Shown here piece after piece: positions 25,421 through 38,326 of a stretch of 48,629 nucleotides of DNA (position 1 is the stretch's first letter; each line of letters starts with the position of its first letter). Source of the DNA: Trichoplax adhaerens (taxonomy: Eukaryota > Placozoa > Uniplacotomia > Trichoplacea > Trichoplacidae); the NCBI RefSeq assembly GCF_000150275.1, contig NW_002060943.1, positions 12,947,639-12,996,267 of the forward strand, written 5' to 3'. The translations under genes were made by a program, and so were the position numbers. The notes below the pieces were generated by a model, which saw nothing but the letters and a program-made list of their open reading frames with translations, was not told where the DNA came from and ran no database searches.

Positions 25421-26446
25421 TTTCATCCGAAATGTGAATTTCTTCCCTTCAGATTTAGTTATTTAACGTGTTACACAGATTTAATTCCCATTAGCTTATC
25501 TAGACTTTACAGATAGCCTTACCATTTTACAATATTATTATTGTAATATTAACATTAATATTGCAGTTCCAATTTGAAATCTCTGAAGTTGACTATATTT
25601 CCCGATTCAATTTCATAAATTTATTTTGTTAGCATGAATACAACATGTTTTCCAAACACCTTTTATTTATGTTTACTTTAGTAAACCAAAACTAAATGCA
25701 ATCACGAAATGAATCCTACTTAATGCTTTAATGCAAGCACCATCGATTGATTGATCGTACCACTTCAATAGACATTTTCCCTATCAACCTACTCTTATAA
25801 TCTTCTTAACTATGTCTACAGACAAGCTCAGCAGCTGAGATACTCAGATCAATTCTCCAATCAATACTTTAACTGTATTCTGCAATGGAATACGTTTATT
25901 TCAAAGAGTATTAACACCAACATAAGCTTACTTCCTGAACGACTATCTGCTGTTACGCAGTTGCTTCTTTACTGTGCTACAACGATATACTACCAAGGTC
26001 CAATGAGTTCAACGACTTGACCTAATACGATACCATAAATTACAAACAGATCTTGAAAGCTAAATCTTCACCTTTATTTTTACTCATAAAATTGAATCTA
26101 CGCTAAATTAAGGAGACGAATGTTGTTAATAAAGAGATGACAGAAGAGTAAATTACATCATATCTGGTGGCCATCGTGATAGAGAATAACTAAAACTCTA
26201 AAGTAATCCTGCTCAATTTATCCAACAGATTAAAAGAAAACTAGAAATAGAAGCTAGAAATCAAGGACCGATTTGAAACACTCAATCTTACGCTATTGTA
26301 AAATATTACAAAAACCATCCATGGTAGAGTCTCTCTTGAATAGCCAAAATGCAGAGAATCATGCTACAGTTCCATCTCATCAAAACGCGATAATCATTAG
26401 ACAGATAGATGCAATCTTTCCTTGTTTCGGCTACAATTGAGATCTT

Positions 26447-26479
26447 ATCACTACTTGCCATTGATCGGCAAGTAGTGAT
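26447..26479. repeat. Perfect inverted repeat, 13-bp arms, 7-nt loop
   Basis: ATCACTACTTGCC (26447-26459) is the exact reverse complement of GGCAAGTAGTGAT (26467-26479), with spacer ATTGATC. It lies in intergenic DNA 0.5 kb beyond the 3' end of aprataxin. No associated element is seen. Confidence 0.8.
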
Positions 26480-27005
26480 CATTTTGATGTTATAAGATGA
26501 TGCAATTCTTGACAACGTAAAATTCTATCACGCACTAAATTAGTAAGATTGAACAGTAAAAAGGCAGATACAAAATAAAGGAAATTTATTATGCAGACTT
26601 TCAATTCAAACTATTTCTTTATCTACGTTGAGCTGCTTCATTATTTTACACACAAGGTATATCGCAAATCTAGAATTTATAATCCCAGCAGCAAAATTTA
26701 CCTGCAATAATTTTTTTCATACTGTTAGAAAGTATTTTGTCCAATGTCGATGTAGGAAAAAACTTTATAGTAAATATTGCAAAGTTACTATTACAAACTA
26801 GATAGTATAAATGATTTAGATTTCTTCGTTCTTTTTTATGCTAATATTGTAGTCTAGCATTGAGATCATTCCGTATAATATGAACAAATGTGCAGCTTTC
26901 AATCAAATTCTTTAACCGACAAGCCTTAACAGATCGCATTTTCATCGTCTATCCATCTAGATAAAAGAATTATATTTACAAGGTGTATTATAATTATCGG
27001 ACCAG

Positions 27006-27611
27006 CTATGCATGCTGGGACTTTAAATGTTGCTTAAGATCTGGCATATGCTTGGGACTATATTTGCACTTATGACATTGCAAAGGTGAAGCAAGAAAAG
27101 ATTGATATAATTCCTTATTTAAGCTAATGGATTTTTTCCTTTCCAGTTCTTGTATAATATTGGTTGAAAGCAAAAAGAAGGATGTCGTAAATGAATTCCA
27201 ATGTTTTTTAGTCTTTAAACAATCTGAATTGAAATCTTGACTGATGACATGAACATGCAATGGAGTCATACTTGGTATAGCATGATAGCCGATTCTAAAT
27301 TCCAGCTTGCCTTGATCATCATTTTTCCCTTGAATTCTGTCGATCAGCTCCTGTGCACGTTGGTGTAAATGTTTTACAAGATGTAGATGTTGATCAGCTC
27401 GTAATTGTTGTATATTGTTAATATCATCCTTAGGCATGATTAAATAATGATGCTTAGCTTTAGGAAATTTATCTTTAATGGTGACAGTTAGATCATCTTC
27501 TTCTACTTTTAAATTAGGATCTCTGATGGAATCTTTCAACGATAGAAAGGCCCTATTAAACATAACACTGCCATACCGATTTTTTTTAAATCCACGATAA
27601 GACATGATCAT
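27006..27611 (-). CDS. APTX: Aprataxin-like: HIT domain plus C2H2 zinc finger, no FHA domain
   Basis: A single-exon protein of 201 aa from the ATG at 27609-27611; the frame extends 5 codons further to a TTG and a stop lies upstream. Aprataxin is a nuclear enzyme that removes AMP from abortive DNA-ligation 5' ends. Visible features are TVTIKDKFPKAKHHYL, GYHAIPSM, the HIT motif region LHVHVISQDF, KKHWNSF, and a C-terminal zinc finger of form C-X2-C-X12-H-X4-H. The catalytic middle histidine and the last triad histidine are present, but the first is Pro (PLHVHV instead of HxHxHx). The vertebrate N-terminal FHA domain, which binds XRCC1 and XRCC4, is absent. Either it sits on unrecognised upstream exons or this is the short form seen in some lower eukaryotes. 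It is transcribed divergently from the HTD2-like gene. Confidence 0.9.
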   Translation of the reverse strand: MIMSYRGFKKNRYGSVMFNRAFLSLKDSIRDPNLKVEEDDLTVTIKDKFPKAKHHYLIMPKDDINNIQQLRADQHLHLVKHLHQRAQELIDRIQGKNDDQGKLEFRIGYHAIPSMTPLHVHVISQDFNSDCLKTKKHWNSFTTSFFLLSTNIIQELERKKSISLNKELYQSFLASPLQCHKCKYSPKHMPDLKQHLKSQHA

Positions 27612-28470
27612 AAAAGTAAACAACAAGATCGCTCCACTTCAAAGTCGTTTAGCTCGCAAGAAAACTCGTTAAGATTGAAATTTAACCTCTGTCTATCCCA
27701 TAAGCATTCTTCTTGGCTCGATTGCTTCAAGCAGTACCTTTGCCAACGAGATCTTTCACCAACAGCCTGCCATCTTGCAGTCGCTGCAGTAGCTCAGCTC
27801 CTCCTTTGCGTGGCATCTCCAAGCTGAGAAGGCTTAACTGGAACAGTTGTACCGTTCACCCATACAATATCTAATGAAGTTTTCTCATGTTTGGAGCATA
27901 TAGTACTCAATTACCACAATTTTGCTGCTTAACTCGTCGTACGGAATACTGGACGTACAGAACGTTTGACCATAGCATACTCTGTGTACGATACAGCCTT
28001 GCAGCATGATACAGTAATATAGAGTAAAAGTGTAAACATCGACACCACTAAAGTTGCCTGAAATCGACACCTTCTTCTACTCTTAACGCTAGCATCGAGC
28101 TCATCATTTGTCATCGCTTCTCTTCCTGACAGCCGATGGTGGAAAATTTGGGCGTAGAAATGATCATTCTGCTCCATCAATAAGTTTTTTATCCAACTTG
28201 CAATCATGGTAATACAATATTGATGAGAAAGAGATTGTAATGTACAGTTGGTAGTCACCGATCGTAGATATGCTTGATTGCAAATGGCTGAAGAATGATT
28301 TGGTTCATTTCTGACTACTTTTAGGTTTATGCAGCTCGGCTACATGAGCGCTATACTTGAATGATTTTATTATCTTTCAGATAGTGCTGCTCAAAGTTGT
28401 GCAAATCGACCTTAAAAAGCTTGAATCAGTAAGATTTACAGTACAAGTAAACCGATACTAGGACGATAGT
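27612..28470. other. Divergent intergenic region between APTX and HTD2
   Basis: It is less AT-rich than the flanks. On the minus strand an ORF at 27929-28258 (109 codons) has one hydrophobic segment (FQATLVVSMFTLLLYITVSC) but no recognisable family. Two short overlapping minus-strand frames at about 27730-27900 look protein-like without forming a gene. These could be 5' exons of the aprataxin transcript or chance. Promoters of both flanking genes are expected here. Confidence 0.3.
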
Positions 28471-29230
28471 ATGAGATTGCGATCGTTATCCCATGCTCTC
28501 CGAGTAGGATGGCTTAATTATGGTCATGGATGTCTGTTCTATGGCAACTCTCCATGGATACGATACAATTCTACTACCGGTCATAAAGTAGCGTGTATAG
28601 AAGATCTATCTATTGGTCAATCGGTTGAAATAACAAGATCATTTAGTCATAACGATGTTAAGCTATTTGCTCAGCTAAGTGGAGACAATAACCCTTTACA
28701 TCTGGATCCCGACTACGCCAAGAATACTCAATTTGGACGTTGTATTGTACACGGATTGTTAATTAATGGGTACTAGAAACTCATATGCGTAAGGGATATC
28801 ATGATAAATTAATGAGCATTTCTATCATGACATAGATTGCTATCAGCTCTACTTGGGACGAAATTACCAGGTTATGGAACGATCTATGTATCTCAGGATA
28901 TAAGATTTCATTCCCCTTGTAAGTAATATGCAGGTAGATCTATAAATGAAAACTGTTATTATCATATTTGGATGCAATGACGATGATAGAAGAGAGCAAT
29001 GACTAAGAATGAGTACATATAACAGTAATACCGTACTTCACCTTGCCTAGCTATTTCTATCGTTAATCCATATTTGGTGTACAGTTATTAATGAATTCAT
29101 CTTACATTCTACAGTATATATAGATGAAGAAGTCACTGCTCTTGTCCAAATTAGTAACATCCGAAGGTCAACTGTTTATGCAGCTCTCACGTGTACCGCA
29201 AAAGAGAGAAATGAGGTAATTAGTGGCTAA
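28471..29230 (+). CDS. HTD2: MaoC-type hydroxyacyl-thioester dehydratase (HTD2-like), mitochondrial, 3 exons
   Basis: Exons: 28471-28769, 28836-28918, 29115-29230; phases agree and give 165 aa, against 168 aa for the human protein as I recall it. It should dehydrate 3-hydroxyacyl-ACP in mitochondrial type II fatty-acid synthesis, which feeds lipoate formation. The first ~35 residues are basic and Ser/Arg-rich without acids (MRLRSLSHALR), fitting a mitochondrial presequence. The hot-dog core has the hydratase-2 motif SGDNNPLHLD with catalytic D72 and H77, then FGRCIVHGLLING, LLGTKLPGYGTIYVSQ and YIDEEVTA. In vertebrates HTD2 shares a bicistronic mRNA with RPP14; no RPP14-like frame is visible upstream here. 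The frame stays open for about 32 codons beyond the stop at 29228-29230, so the C-terminus deserves a check. Confidence 0.9.
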
Positions 29231-32200
29231 GAAATGAAAGTAGTTTCTTGTAGATCCTATTGCGTCAATGAATGTGAAGATTTTAGTCGATGGTTAGCTA
29301 AATACATTAAAACCATTATTCCTGAGTAAGAAAATTGCAATTATTATTTTCATTTCATATAATTATTAATGATAGTTGCCGATTCAATAACTTGAAAATA
29401 TCAATCTCTTTGTATTATAAATTGATAAATCCTGATGAAAGTTGGTCTCTGCTGTCTGATTTTGAGATGTCAAACATGCTTCTCTTCAATTATTTCAGAA
29501 TTAAGCTATGATTTGATATTAATGGCTTTAAAATAACTTATAGGTGTTCATAATCAATCTATTACAGGTAGTACTGTCAGGCCAGGCTATTGTTATGATA
29601 CCCAAAAGGAACCAAATTCAAAGTGAATAATTTTAGTGCCAAGAATCGGATAATTATTACAGCAATCCTACGTGCCAACAAAAGAGTCGAGCGGGATGAT
29701 TAAGCAAGACTAGTATTTGCATTAATGTTGCTTATTTTCGTATGTAACTATACTAAGTTTCTGCGTGTATCTATGGCAATGGTATTCAATTTTATGTAAA
29801 AAAGAAAGAGTTTATTTATTCGAAATATTGACCAGCTATAATTATTATACTTAGTAAATGAGTAGTTATTTAAATGGATTATTTCTTTTTTGTATACTTT
29901 AGTTTACAATTTAATTAACTTGACGCTAGAAAAGTATCTTAATGCTAGAATGTAAGTAGATGTAAATTGCAATTCGTATGATTCATACAGTAACGTTAAC
30001 CGTTTCAATATCAGCTACTGTCCATTTATACTTTATTTAGGTTACTTAGTCTGTTATAGTACATATATGCTATCCTATAGTAGGTTTGAAAAAAATAGGA
30101 AGATTTACAAAGATTAATTCCGAATGGTGATCCATGTACACTTTCACATCAAATAACATACGGTAGCTACTCATGGTAATAACATTGCCACTTATACTAT
30201 TATTCTACATTATAGTAGTAATGATTATCTTAGGATAGGAAGAGAAATTAGGATTAAAATGTTGTCACAAATATCTCCTACTTGTGAGCGATTAAACTTC
30301 TCTAGTTACTATTACTCTCGTTGAACACTGGCTATTATGGTCGAGGTTAGAACTACTAGAAGAGTTTTAATGTTATAAAATACTTTATTGGTATAAGTCC
30401 GGCTTGCAGGCCTGTCTATTACGATCGGAATTTGGAACTGAACAAGCTAGTAAGCTAAGTAATTCTATGGCAACAATATAGACGGTGCATTTACATTTAA
30501 TAATCCGAAACTCAAATAGCAATAGCGAATCGCAATTAACAGGAATGGATAAACAACATTAAAAGCAATTAGAAATATTAATTTAGCTTACGGTGTCAGA
30601 CACCGTAGCAAATGTACATCTGTATTAGCGAATCTATGACTAATGTCCACTGACGATGAAATTAAAAAATTCTGTATGCCTTGACTAAGCAATACCGCTG
30701 AACTAATATAATTGAATCAAGAAAAATCCCTATCTTTATCAGCCAGCTACCAAATAGACAATAAGACTTAAATGCATATACAATTTATTTCTAGAACGCT
30801 GAATTAGAATATTCCTTACATTATCCCACTAAACTATCGAGCTATATTTTCTCTTTACACTAGTGTACTTCACCTGTAGGATTGTCGAATAAATATTTAT
30901 AAAGCTGTAATCTATTTTACGGCTTGAACAGTGCCTAGTGCAATTAAGTTGATGAATTACTTGGGTCCAGTATATACGCATATAAAATTCTCCGAGATCA
31001 ATCGATATATAATGGTCGGCTCTTTAGTATCTTGAATTCTCCATAATCGATAATATATTTTCAATAAATGCTAGTTTCTCATGATAATATATTCTCTAGA
31101 ATCCGTAATCAGTAAATGCGCCGCATTTGCCACAATATTTGTAATGAATCGATAAGACTATTAATGATTATTTTTGCAGAAACTTGACAAAATTTTGCAG
31201 TTTCTATGTAATACTAGAATCCGTATTTATAATTCAAAGTCAATAATTAAGTGATGAATAGAATGGCGATAGAATGGAAACAAAACTTATAAAATATAAA
31301 CCATACACTGGTCGAGATATATCACTAGCAATATTACATATAGCAATTCCACTTATTTTATATAATATATCGATGTAAATGCTAGATTACGCATAGCACG
31401 AAGTCACTGCATCTGATTGCAAGATAGAAAGAATCTTGATCTGTAGATTTAGACTACTATTTGATCCAATATAGACCTACTCGTATTCATTAATTCACTT
31501 TATATATTCGTTATGTACAACAGAAATATGGCGTTAACTGAAAACAAAACTAGTCTAAAAGTTCATCATTCAATGTAAATTTAGGGAGATGTTTCTTTGA
31601 AATTGTGAAGCATATTGTGATTGAATCTATGAATCAGATATTCTTTAATAGTTTTTACACAATTTCTGATTAAAGGCATAAACTGACTTTAAAAAATTAT
31701 TTTTGTTTCCTTTATCAACAGCCATTCATAATGAGTGATTGACAGGATATTGTTGCAATAGATATATATGAGCAAAAAAATTATAGCAAAGCATTCAATA
31801 ACATTAACCAACTTGCCTTTTTAAAGTAATTGTAGCGATATAACTAGTACCATGGCCTAACATTAACCCTAAACTTAGTAATATGGATTGGAAATCTCAT
31901 CACACCTTTGTACTTTTCTAAAAATCATTTCGGAAGAATGGCTGATTGTATAATAAAGTCAAAGATGCTACTCAAGTACGACAAAGTTCAATAATAACTT
32001 AGTCATTATCCGCCTCTTTTTTATGGAATTTTTATTTAAAACTATTTCATAGAAGTAATAATCAAGCAAATTGAGTAAATCAATAATGATAAAACGATGA
32101 CAAATAAATCACTTCTGATGATCAATTTCATCCCAAGCGATGAGACTTATTCTATACTATAGTTTTATCATTCCGGATATATGTGATGCTATAGGTATAT

Positions 32201-32983
32201 GCTGTTATTTTATTTAAAAGTTATCTGAAATTGATTGCATAATCAAGAAGCATTCACTAGTCGTTCTATCGATAGTATTTATAAATCGGAGCCTAACTAA
32301 TATTGATTCAATTGCGCTCTTTCATTATTATATGCCTTGACTAGTCGATTATTTCCCTAAATTACTTTCAAAGAGGTCATAATATAACGCCTAAACTATT
32401 CTTTTTAGACTAATTATACACGAAGCTTTTACATATCTTTCTTTATGCTTTTACAATTAGTTTGCATAGAAGCCAACATTGTTTACTTCAAATGACAAAT
32501 TAATAGTTTACTCTTCCATTGATGAATTAATATAACATGAACAAAAGAAGCATCTACTGGCTTCTAACAAAAGTTTGCTATTACTAGCCATTTCAATGGC
32601 GGCGTTAAAGATATGAATATATTATCCGATCGTCATAGCAACAAGTGGCAGTAAAGAGCAGAACTATTTTTTCGTCTTTCTATCGGATAGAATTTATGTC
32701 TGCAAAGGGATCCAACTATGATGATTGATGAGAATCATTCTTAACTCAGCATGACCAATTACAATAACAAACTATAATTTCGTCATAGGATAGATGCTCT
32801 CGACTAATTAAGAAGAGTCAATTCCTTGGTTAATATATTATTATCGAATTGTTTTAGCACTGAAAAAGAGGTTGGAATTTATTCTGTTTTCATACTCTGG
32901 ACGCAAGTCAACATTTCCATTTAGCCTAAGAAGATTATATGCTAGTTACGAAATTAAAGCAGTAAAAATTAACTGACTCCGAA
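29231..32983. other. 3.7-kb intergenic DNA, nothing recognised
   Basis: AT-rich with short ORFs only. A 19-bp palindrome (TACGGTGTC-A-GACACCGTA, about 30590-30608) is the only structured element noticed. No domains, tandem arrays or RNA genes were recognised. Confidence 0.5.
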
Positions 32984-35900
32984 ATGGCATCACAATCACC
33001 CAATAAAAGTGCAAAGAAACTCCAATTTAAACAGAAAATCCTTTCAACGATCAGTGGGAATAAAAACCAAATTAGTAAAGCTATCATGGAATCAAACCAA
33101 CCAGTCTCCGTGGTAAATACGTGTATATTTATAGCATTCCATTTATTCCTGATAGGCAATCCTGTCTAATCAATTTAAAGTATAACGGATAGTTCCTAAC
33201 ATTAAATTAATATGGTCATGGCAATGTATTTCAATCTTGATTGTAGAGTCTTGTTTTCATCATATTTATCATTTCGGTTTGGATTACCAATTAGTGTCGG
33301 ATAGGAATTAATATTTTTTAAAAGCAATTTTTATGCTGTTGATAACAATTATATCTATTTCATATTTCCATATAGTTAACTAAAGTAATAATCTGAAATA
33401 TTTTTCTGAGGAAATGATGAGAAGATATATTCAAATTATATGAGCAGATTAGTACTACATCCTGTTTATCAATGGTGTTCAGATAATAATTACCGAAAAA
33501 AACTGTTAAAATTAAAAAATAAACAGATTGAAAAACGGTTTTACTCTAATCGCCAATAGTATTCCATCGAAGCTTATATTTAGTCTTATTTAATAAAGGA
33601 ATAGACTAATTTATCTTCATTAAAAAGAAGTACAATTATATTTAAATCGTTAATAATATCGGTTCCTAGCTCATATTTTTATCTTGTTATCTAAAGAAAA
33701 CAGACTGATTGATCTTCCTGAAGAAATGATATCAAGTATCTTTAAATCTTCTTAGTTGATTACCACTGTATCATATTCACTAGGGCTGTTTAAAATAACA
33801 TTTACACCTACAAGCGGATGAAAATGGATAAATTGGAAAATAACTTTATGTACATCTTTCATTTAGCTGGAGTGGAATAGATCGTAATTACTCAATAATT
33901 TAATCTATTCTTAATATCATTGCTTTTCTTTATTATCTCGCATAGGGCAAACAAACGAGGCCAAACTCTCGCTTAAGGCGAATTGAAGAAAAGATGAGAG
34001 CTGCTGATTTAGAAATTGATTCTGACTCTGATAGCAGTAATGACGGATGGGATACTGATCTTGATGATGTGGGTAAGTTCCCATCAGAATAATATACCGC
34101 TTTAAGCACTATCATCTAGATTATGACGGATTCGAGTTCTAATTAAAAAATGAGATGGTTCGATATCTTCTACATGAAATCGAGACAAATCTGTTTAGCT
34201 CATCGTTATCCCTATGACATTAAGAAGCTATACAGTACAGTAACATAAGTTCGTTGTATTTTCTGATAACCTTGAAAATTTATCACAACATAAGGTTAAA
34301 CTGAGTCCTGCTAGACTCAATTACTGCAGTTATTCATGCTAAGATTCTGATTAATATTACTACATAGTAATGTAAGCTTTCGAATATATTCGTTTATCAA
34401 CGAACAAATATGGTACCATCAATGTAATTGATAAAGCCGAAGTCTATTTAATTAGTGACTTCATAAGTGATATTTTTGACCGATGGAGTATTCTGATCTA
34501 TCTATAAGCATCGATATCAACACTTTAATATCAGTACTATGTTATTAATTTATTTAGCTTCAGCATCTGAAGAAGAATATGAAGATCCATTAAAAGCAAT
34601 GTACATCAACGAATGTAAAAAGAAGGGCATGACTCCAGTATCCCACTATGTACGGCACTTTACCGATAAAGGTCTCCATCTTAGCCATTTAGGCCTGGGA
34701 TCTCGAGATATCAAAATTCTTGCTCAAAGTCTTGTGGTAAATTTCTAATGATTTGCATCCATAGATTGTAATATCTATCCTTTAATAAATTGTAAAGGCA
34801 GAACGGAATACTTAGATTTCAAATGATATAATTTACGTTATTTTAATGTTTATTCAACAGGAAAATACTGCCACGGTTAAGCTAGATCTACAGGATAATC
34901 GTCTCGAAGGAGAAGGAGCTGTTGCTATCGCCAATATGATGAAAGAAAATACCACAATTAAAGAAATAGTTAGTATCTGATTCTGTTATGCGCCAATATT
35001 AGTTGTGATTGTCAGCTATAAATTCATGATCCGAAAGTTTGGAGTTGTAGTATTAAATATTTCAAACATGCATTGCCAATCATCATTGACTCTCTGGCTT
35101 ATAAATTTATCCTTTATATCATTCGATAGAATTTAGCCGAAAACAGAATTCGAAGTGAAGGAGCCAATGCTGTAGCTGAAATGCTTCTTTATAATACAGA
35201 GATGCTCTCCCTGAATGTTTCAGGTTTGTTCAATTCCTTTTAAGCATTTCTAGAAGGGTAAAATATCCACCTTAAAAATTGTCGAATCGGCCAGGACAAT
35301 TAAAGTGGAATACTCTCGATTTTTTCGCTGCAGGAAACGATTTTGAAGACAACGATGCAGAGATATTATCGGAACCCATTATGGTAAAAATTAAAATATT
35401 TGCATATCAATATGCATTATACTCTAGCTAAGCATGTTAACTAATGCTAAATTTAAGCAGGAGAAGCCCGTCTATGTTTCTTTTATAATGATTTAATTCC
35501 CTTCTACAGATTAATTTCCACCTACAGACACTTAATTTAAGCCATAATAAGTTTTCCATTATTGGCGGCCAATTCTTAGGGAGTGCAATAGGTAAGAAAA
35601 TCTATTACCAACATTCTACCATTTCCTTAACAAGTTCATAGAGTCGAGAGAATAAAATTCTTTTATTTTCGTGATTAATATCTACAGCTCAAAATGATGG
35701 AATCGAAGATTTAGATTTAAGTTGGAATCATCTACGGAAAAAAGGTGCACATGCAATCGCAATCGCTTTAAGGGTAAGTAAAAAGCAAATGAATTTATGC
35801 CTCTGCTGTATTAAAGTAGATGATGCTAAGTATTTTTGCTAAGTCAGAAATAATTATTCAACCCTACTAAAGGAAAATGTTATATTTCCATTACATTTTT

Positions 35901-37419
35901 TATAGAGTAACGTTAGGTTAAAATATTTAAACTTGTCTTGGAATGGTTTTGCTGATGATGGGGCAGCCATCATGGGTGAAACATTAAAATATAATAATAC
36001 CCTCCTAGAGTTGGATCTCAGGTAACTTTCTTAGCACTAAACTAAATCTATTTATCCTGTAACTGCAATCGTCGTAGTTTTCAATGATACTTGATGCATA
36101 ATCAAGCATAAAATATTATTTTCCTCGTAGTAATAATCGTATAGGAGTCAAGGGAGCAAAGGCTTTAGCTCTTGGTTTAGCAGTCAATGACACCATTAGA
36201 GTTATAAAAGTAAGTTGATAACTAAGTTATTAGCCTGCTTTCGTCTTATAAAAACGAAATTAATGTAAAAATAATAGGTATAGCATCTATTTGATATTTG
36301 GCCATTCAACCACACTGCTAATTAATTGTATCTTCTAATTCTATTATATAATAATTTCTTTTCAGATTGGCAAGAATCCAATTTATGCCGAAGGTTGTTG
36401 TTCGATCCTTGAAGCCATAAATCGCAATCCTCGAACGGTTATTGTAGACATAGAAATGCAGGTAAAATAAAGCTGTTCAGAAAATGTATAATCATATATG
36501 TAACTTCAAGTTCTTTCTCTTTATTATTGTTAATACTTCTACAGGATATTCTTATTGATGACGTTTGTGGAAAGATACTAGAAGAAATAACTAAAAAATT
36601 TCCCACGATTAAAATCACTCATGGCGGTTTTTCCAATAACAGCGGTCTTAAAAGTATTAAAGTTGATCCAATGGCTGTTTTACAAGAATATATCGAAAGC
36701 CATAACTTGAGAATTATTGATTTATTTAATCGATTCGATCGTGATAACAGCAGAACTGTGGATAAACGAGAGTTCTTGGATGGTATGAAGGTTTGTATTA
36801 GCGTTCTCAATTGGATTTCTATCTTTAACATTGCTCAGTAATAAGATATATATAGCCATAATTAATTATTCATCTCTTTGCAAACTTCCGTTTTGATAGA
36901 CTTTGGATGTGCCACTGACTAAAGATCAATTGCTAGAGCTGGTTGATAGGCTAGATGCTGATGGTGATGGTCAAATTGCATACGGGTATACATTACTTTT
37001 ATTGACCTTTTATTATACTAAAAAACTAATTGTAACTACTGGTTATATGCCAAAACTGTAGAGAGCTAGTATCATCATCTCGAGGCATATTGCTTGATAA
37101 ACGAACGATTAAGAAGAAAAAGCTGGCTGCTGATAAAGAAATTGAAGAATTAGCCAAACAAGCTGATACAACGTCCTTAAGTCCAGTTATAAGATCTAAT
37201 TCAACGTCAAGAAAATCGATTGTAGCTGCAATAGCTGAATTACAAGATAAAGGCCTATTAGCGCCTAATGCAAGTATAACTCATGGAGCTCACGGGGCTT
37301 CTTTGAGTCCTAGAAAATCGATAGCTAAATTGGAAGGCATAAACAAAAGCAAAGCTCTTGCCTCTCCACAACCCAGATCTATTTCAGTTGTATCAAATAA
37401 AAGTAATTATTCCAAATAA
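32984..37419 (+). CDS. LRRC74-like leucine-rich-repeat protein with two EF-hands, 14 exons
   Basis: Exons: 32984-33112, 33946-34072, 34558-34736, 34861-34968, 35130-35223, 35334-35383, 35510-35591, 35688-35773, 35906-36021, 36131-36209, 36366-36461, 36545-36790, 36900-36985, 37062-37419. All phases agree and give 611 aa. The N-terminus is basic, followed by an acidic Ser/Asp segment (DSDSDSSNDGWD). The motif YINECKKKGMTPVSHYVRHF opens the LRRC74 signature. About eight RNase-inhibitor-type repeats follow, such as LDLQDNRLEGEG, LNLSHNKF, LDLSWNHLRKKG and LDLSNNRIGVKG. Two canonical EF-hand loops follow (DRDNSRTVDKRE and DADGDGQIAYGE), then a basic Ser-rich tail. LRRC74A/B function is poorly known; the EF-hands imply Ca2+ sensing and the LRR arc protein binding. 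The gene converges on ARL2. Confidence 0.9.
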
Positions 37420-38326
37420 CTTACAGTCCTTTAACCATAAAAATGAGCATATCCACATTCTGGATAGTCTCAGTGATCTGATAGTTGAATACAGTAATAT
37501 ATAGTAATTTCTACCATCTCTACAGACTTTATTTCGATCGATATCTATGCATTCAACAGAAAATAACTATGGCAGTATTTGATACCCTTTTTGCAGAGTC
37601 TCACTATGGGACTGAATGATTAATTTATTTATGCAAGTGTTTACATTTTCAGCCTCATTACTTTTACGATTAAAACTACTTCAAGGTCAATAAGAAAGCA
37701 TCCATATTTTATAAAATGTATATACGTAAAGTTAGTACTCTTTTGATATGTAATCAATTATTTCATTTATTAAAAGTAATTTGTATACCGTTGATATCAA
37801 TGCGCACATTTATTGAGGGTTTTATCAAGCAAATGGAATGTTATACTTGATAAAGGTAGCATTCAATCGTGACTTTATCCTGACTTAAAAATTGTATAAT
37901 ATATAAAGATATTTCTACTTGAATTTAATATGCATTCCGCTTCATCGAAAGGAAACGGTAAGGATGCGCTATTTAACACCCTTTTTTAAACTTAATTTAC
38001 AACCAATACAATAAAAAAATGCAAGATAAAGCAATTTCGAAACAGTTTGTACTCGTGTCTTTAGCACTAGATACACATTCTTGTTAGCCACTGATAATGG
38101 GTGTCTAGTTAAATCAACAAGTCATAGACAATAGCTGCCGTAGTCATATATGCGTATATCAACATGACGAAACACTATCGGCATAAAGTATTTGTTGATG
38201 GTTAGTTATATTACAAACTAGATCCAGCACTGATCTTTACATTAGCCATAGCCAATACTTTGATGATTACTTATAATAGGATTGTTGCACTGCGAGGTAA
38301 TTTCATAACCAATCGATTACTGCCAC
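37420..38326. other. Convergent intergenic region (two 3' UTRs)
   Basis: This separates the stop of the LRRC74-like gene (+) from the stop of ARL2 (-) and should hold both 3' UTRs. An AATAAA at about 38010-38015 could be the plus-strand polyadenylation signal, but it lies some 590 bp from the stop. No ORF of note. Confidence 0.45.

Larger units (their letters stand above)
24519..27005. other. Intergenic DNA between the ODC-like gene and aprataxin
   Basis: No gene is supported. It contains dispersed repeat copy B (25001-25420) and a 13-bp-arm hairpin (26447-26479). The small minus-strand ORF at 26306-26515 overlaps the hairpin and shows no domain. Confidence 0.5.

Noticed and set aside
27929-28258. 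109-codon minus-strand ORF with a hydrophobic segment
   Set aside because: No family, conservation or splice context is visible; kept only as a note on the region.
30590-30608. 19-bp palindrome TACGGTGTC-A-GACACCGTA
   Set aside because: Perfect but short and isolated; within chance expectation over this length of DNA.
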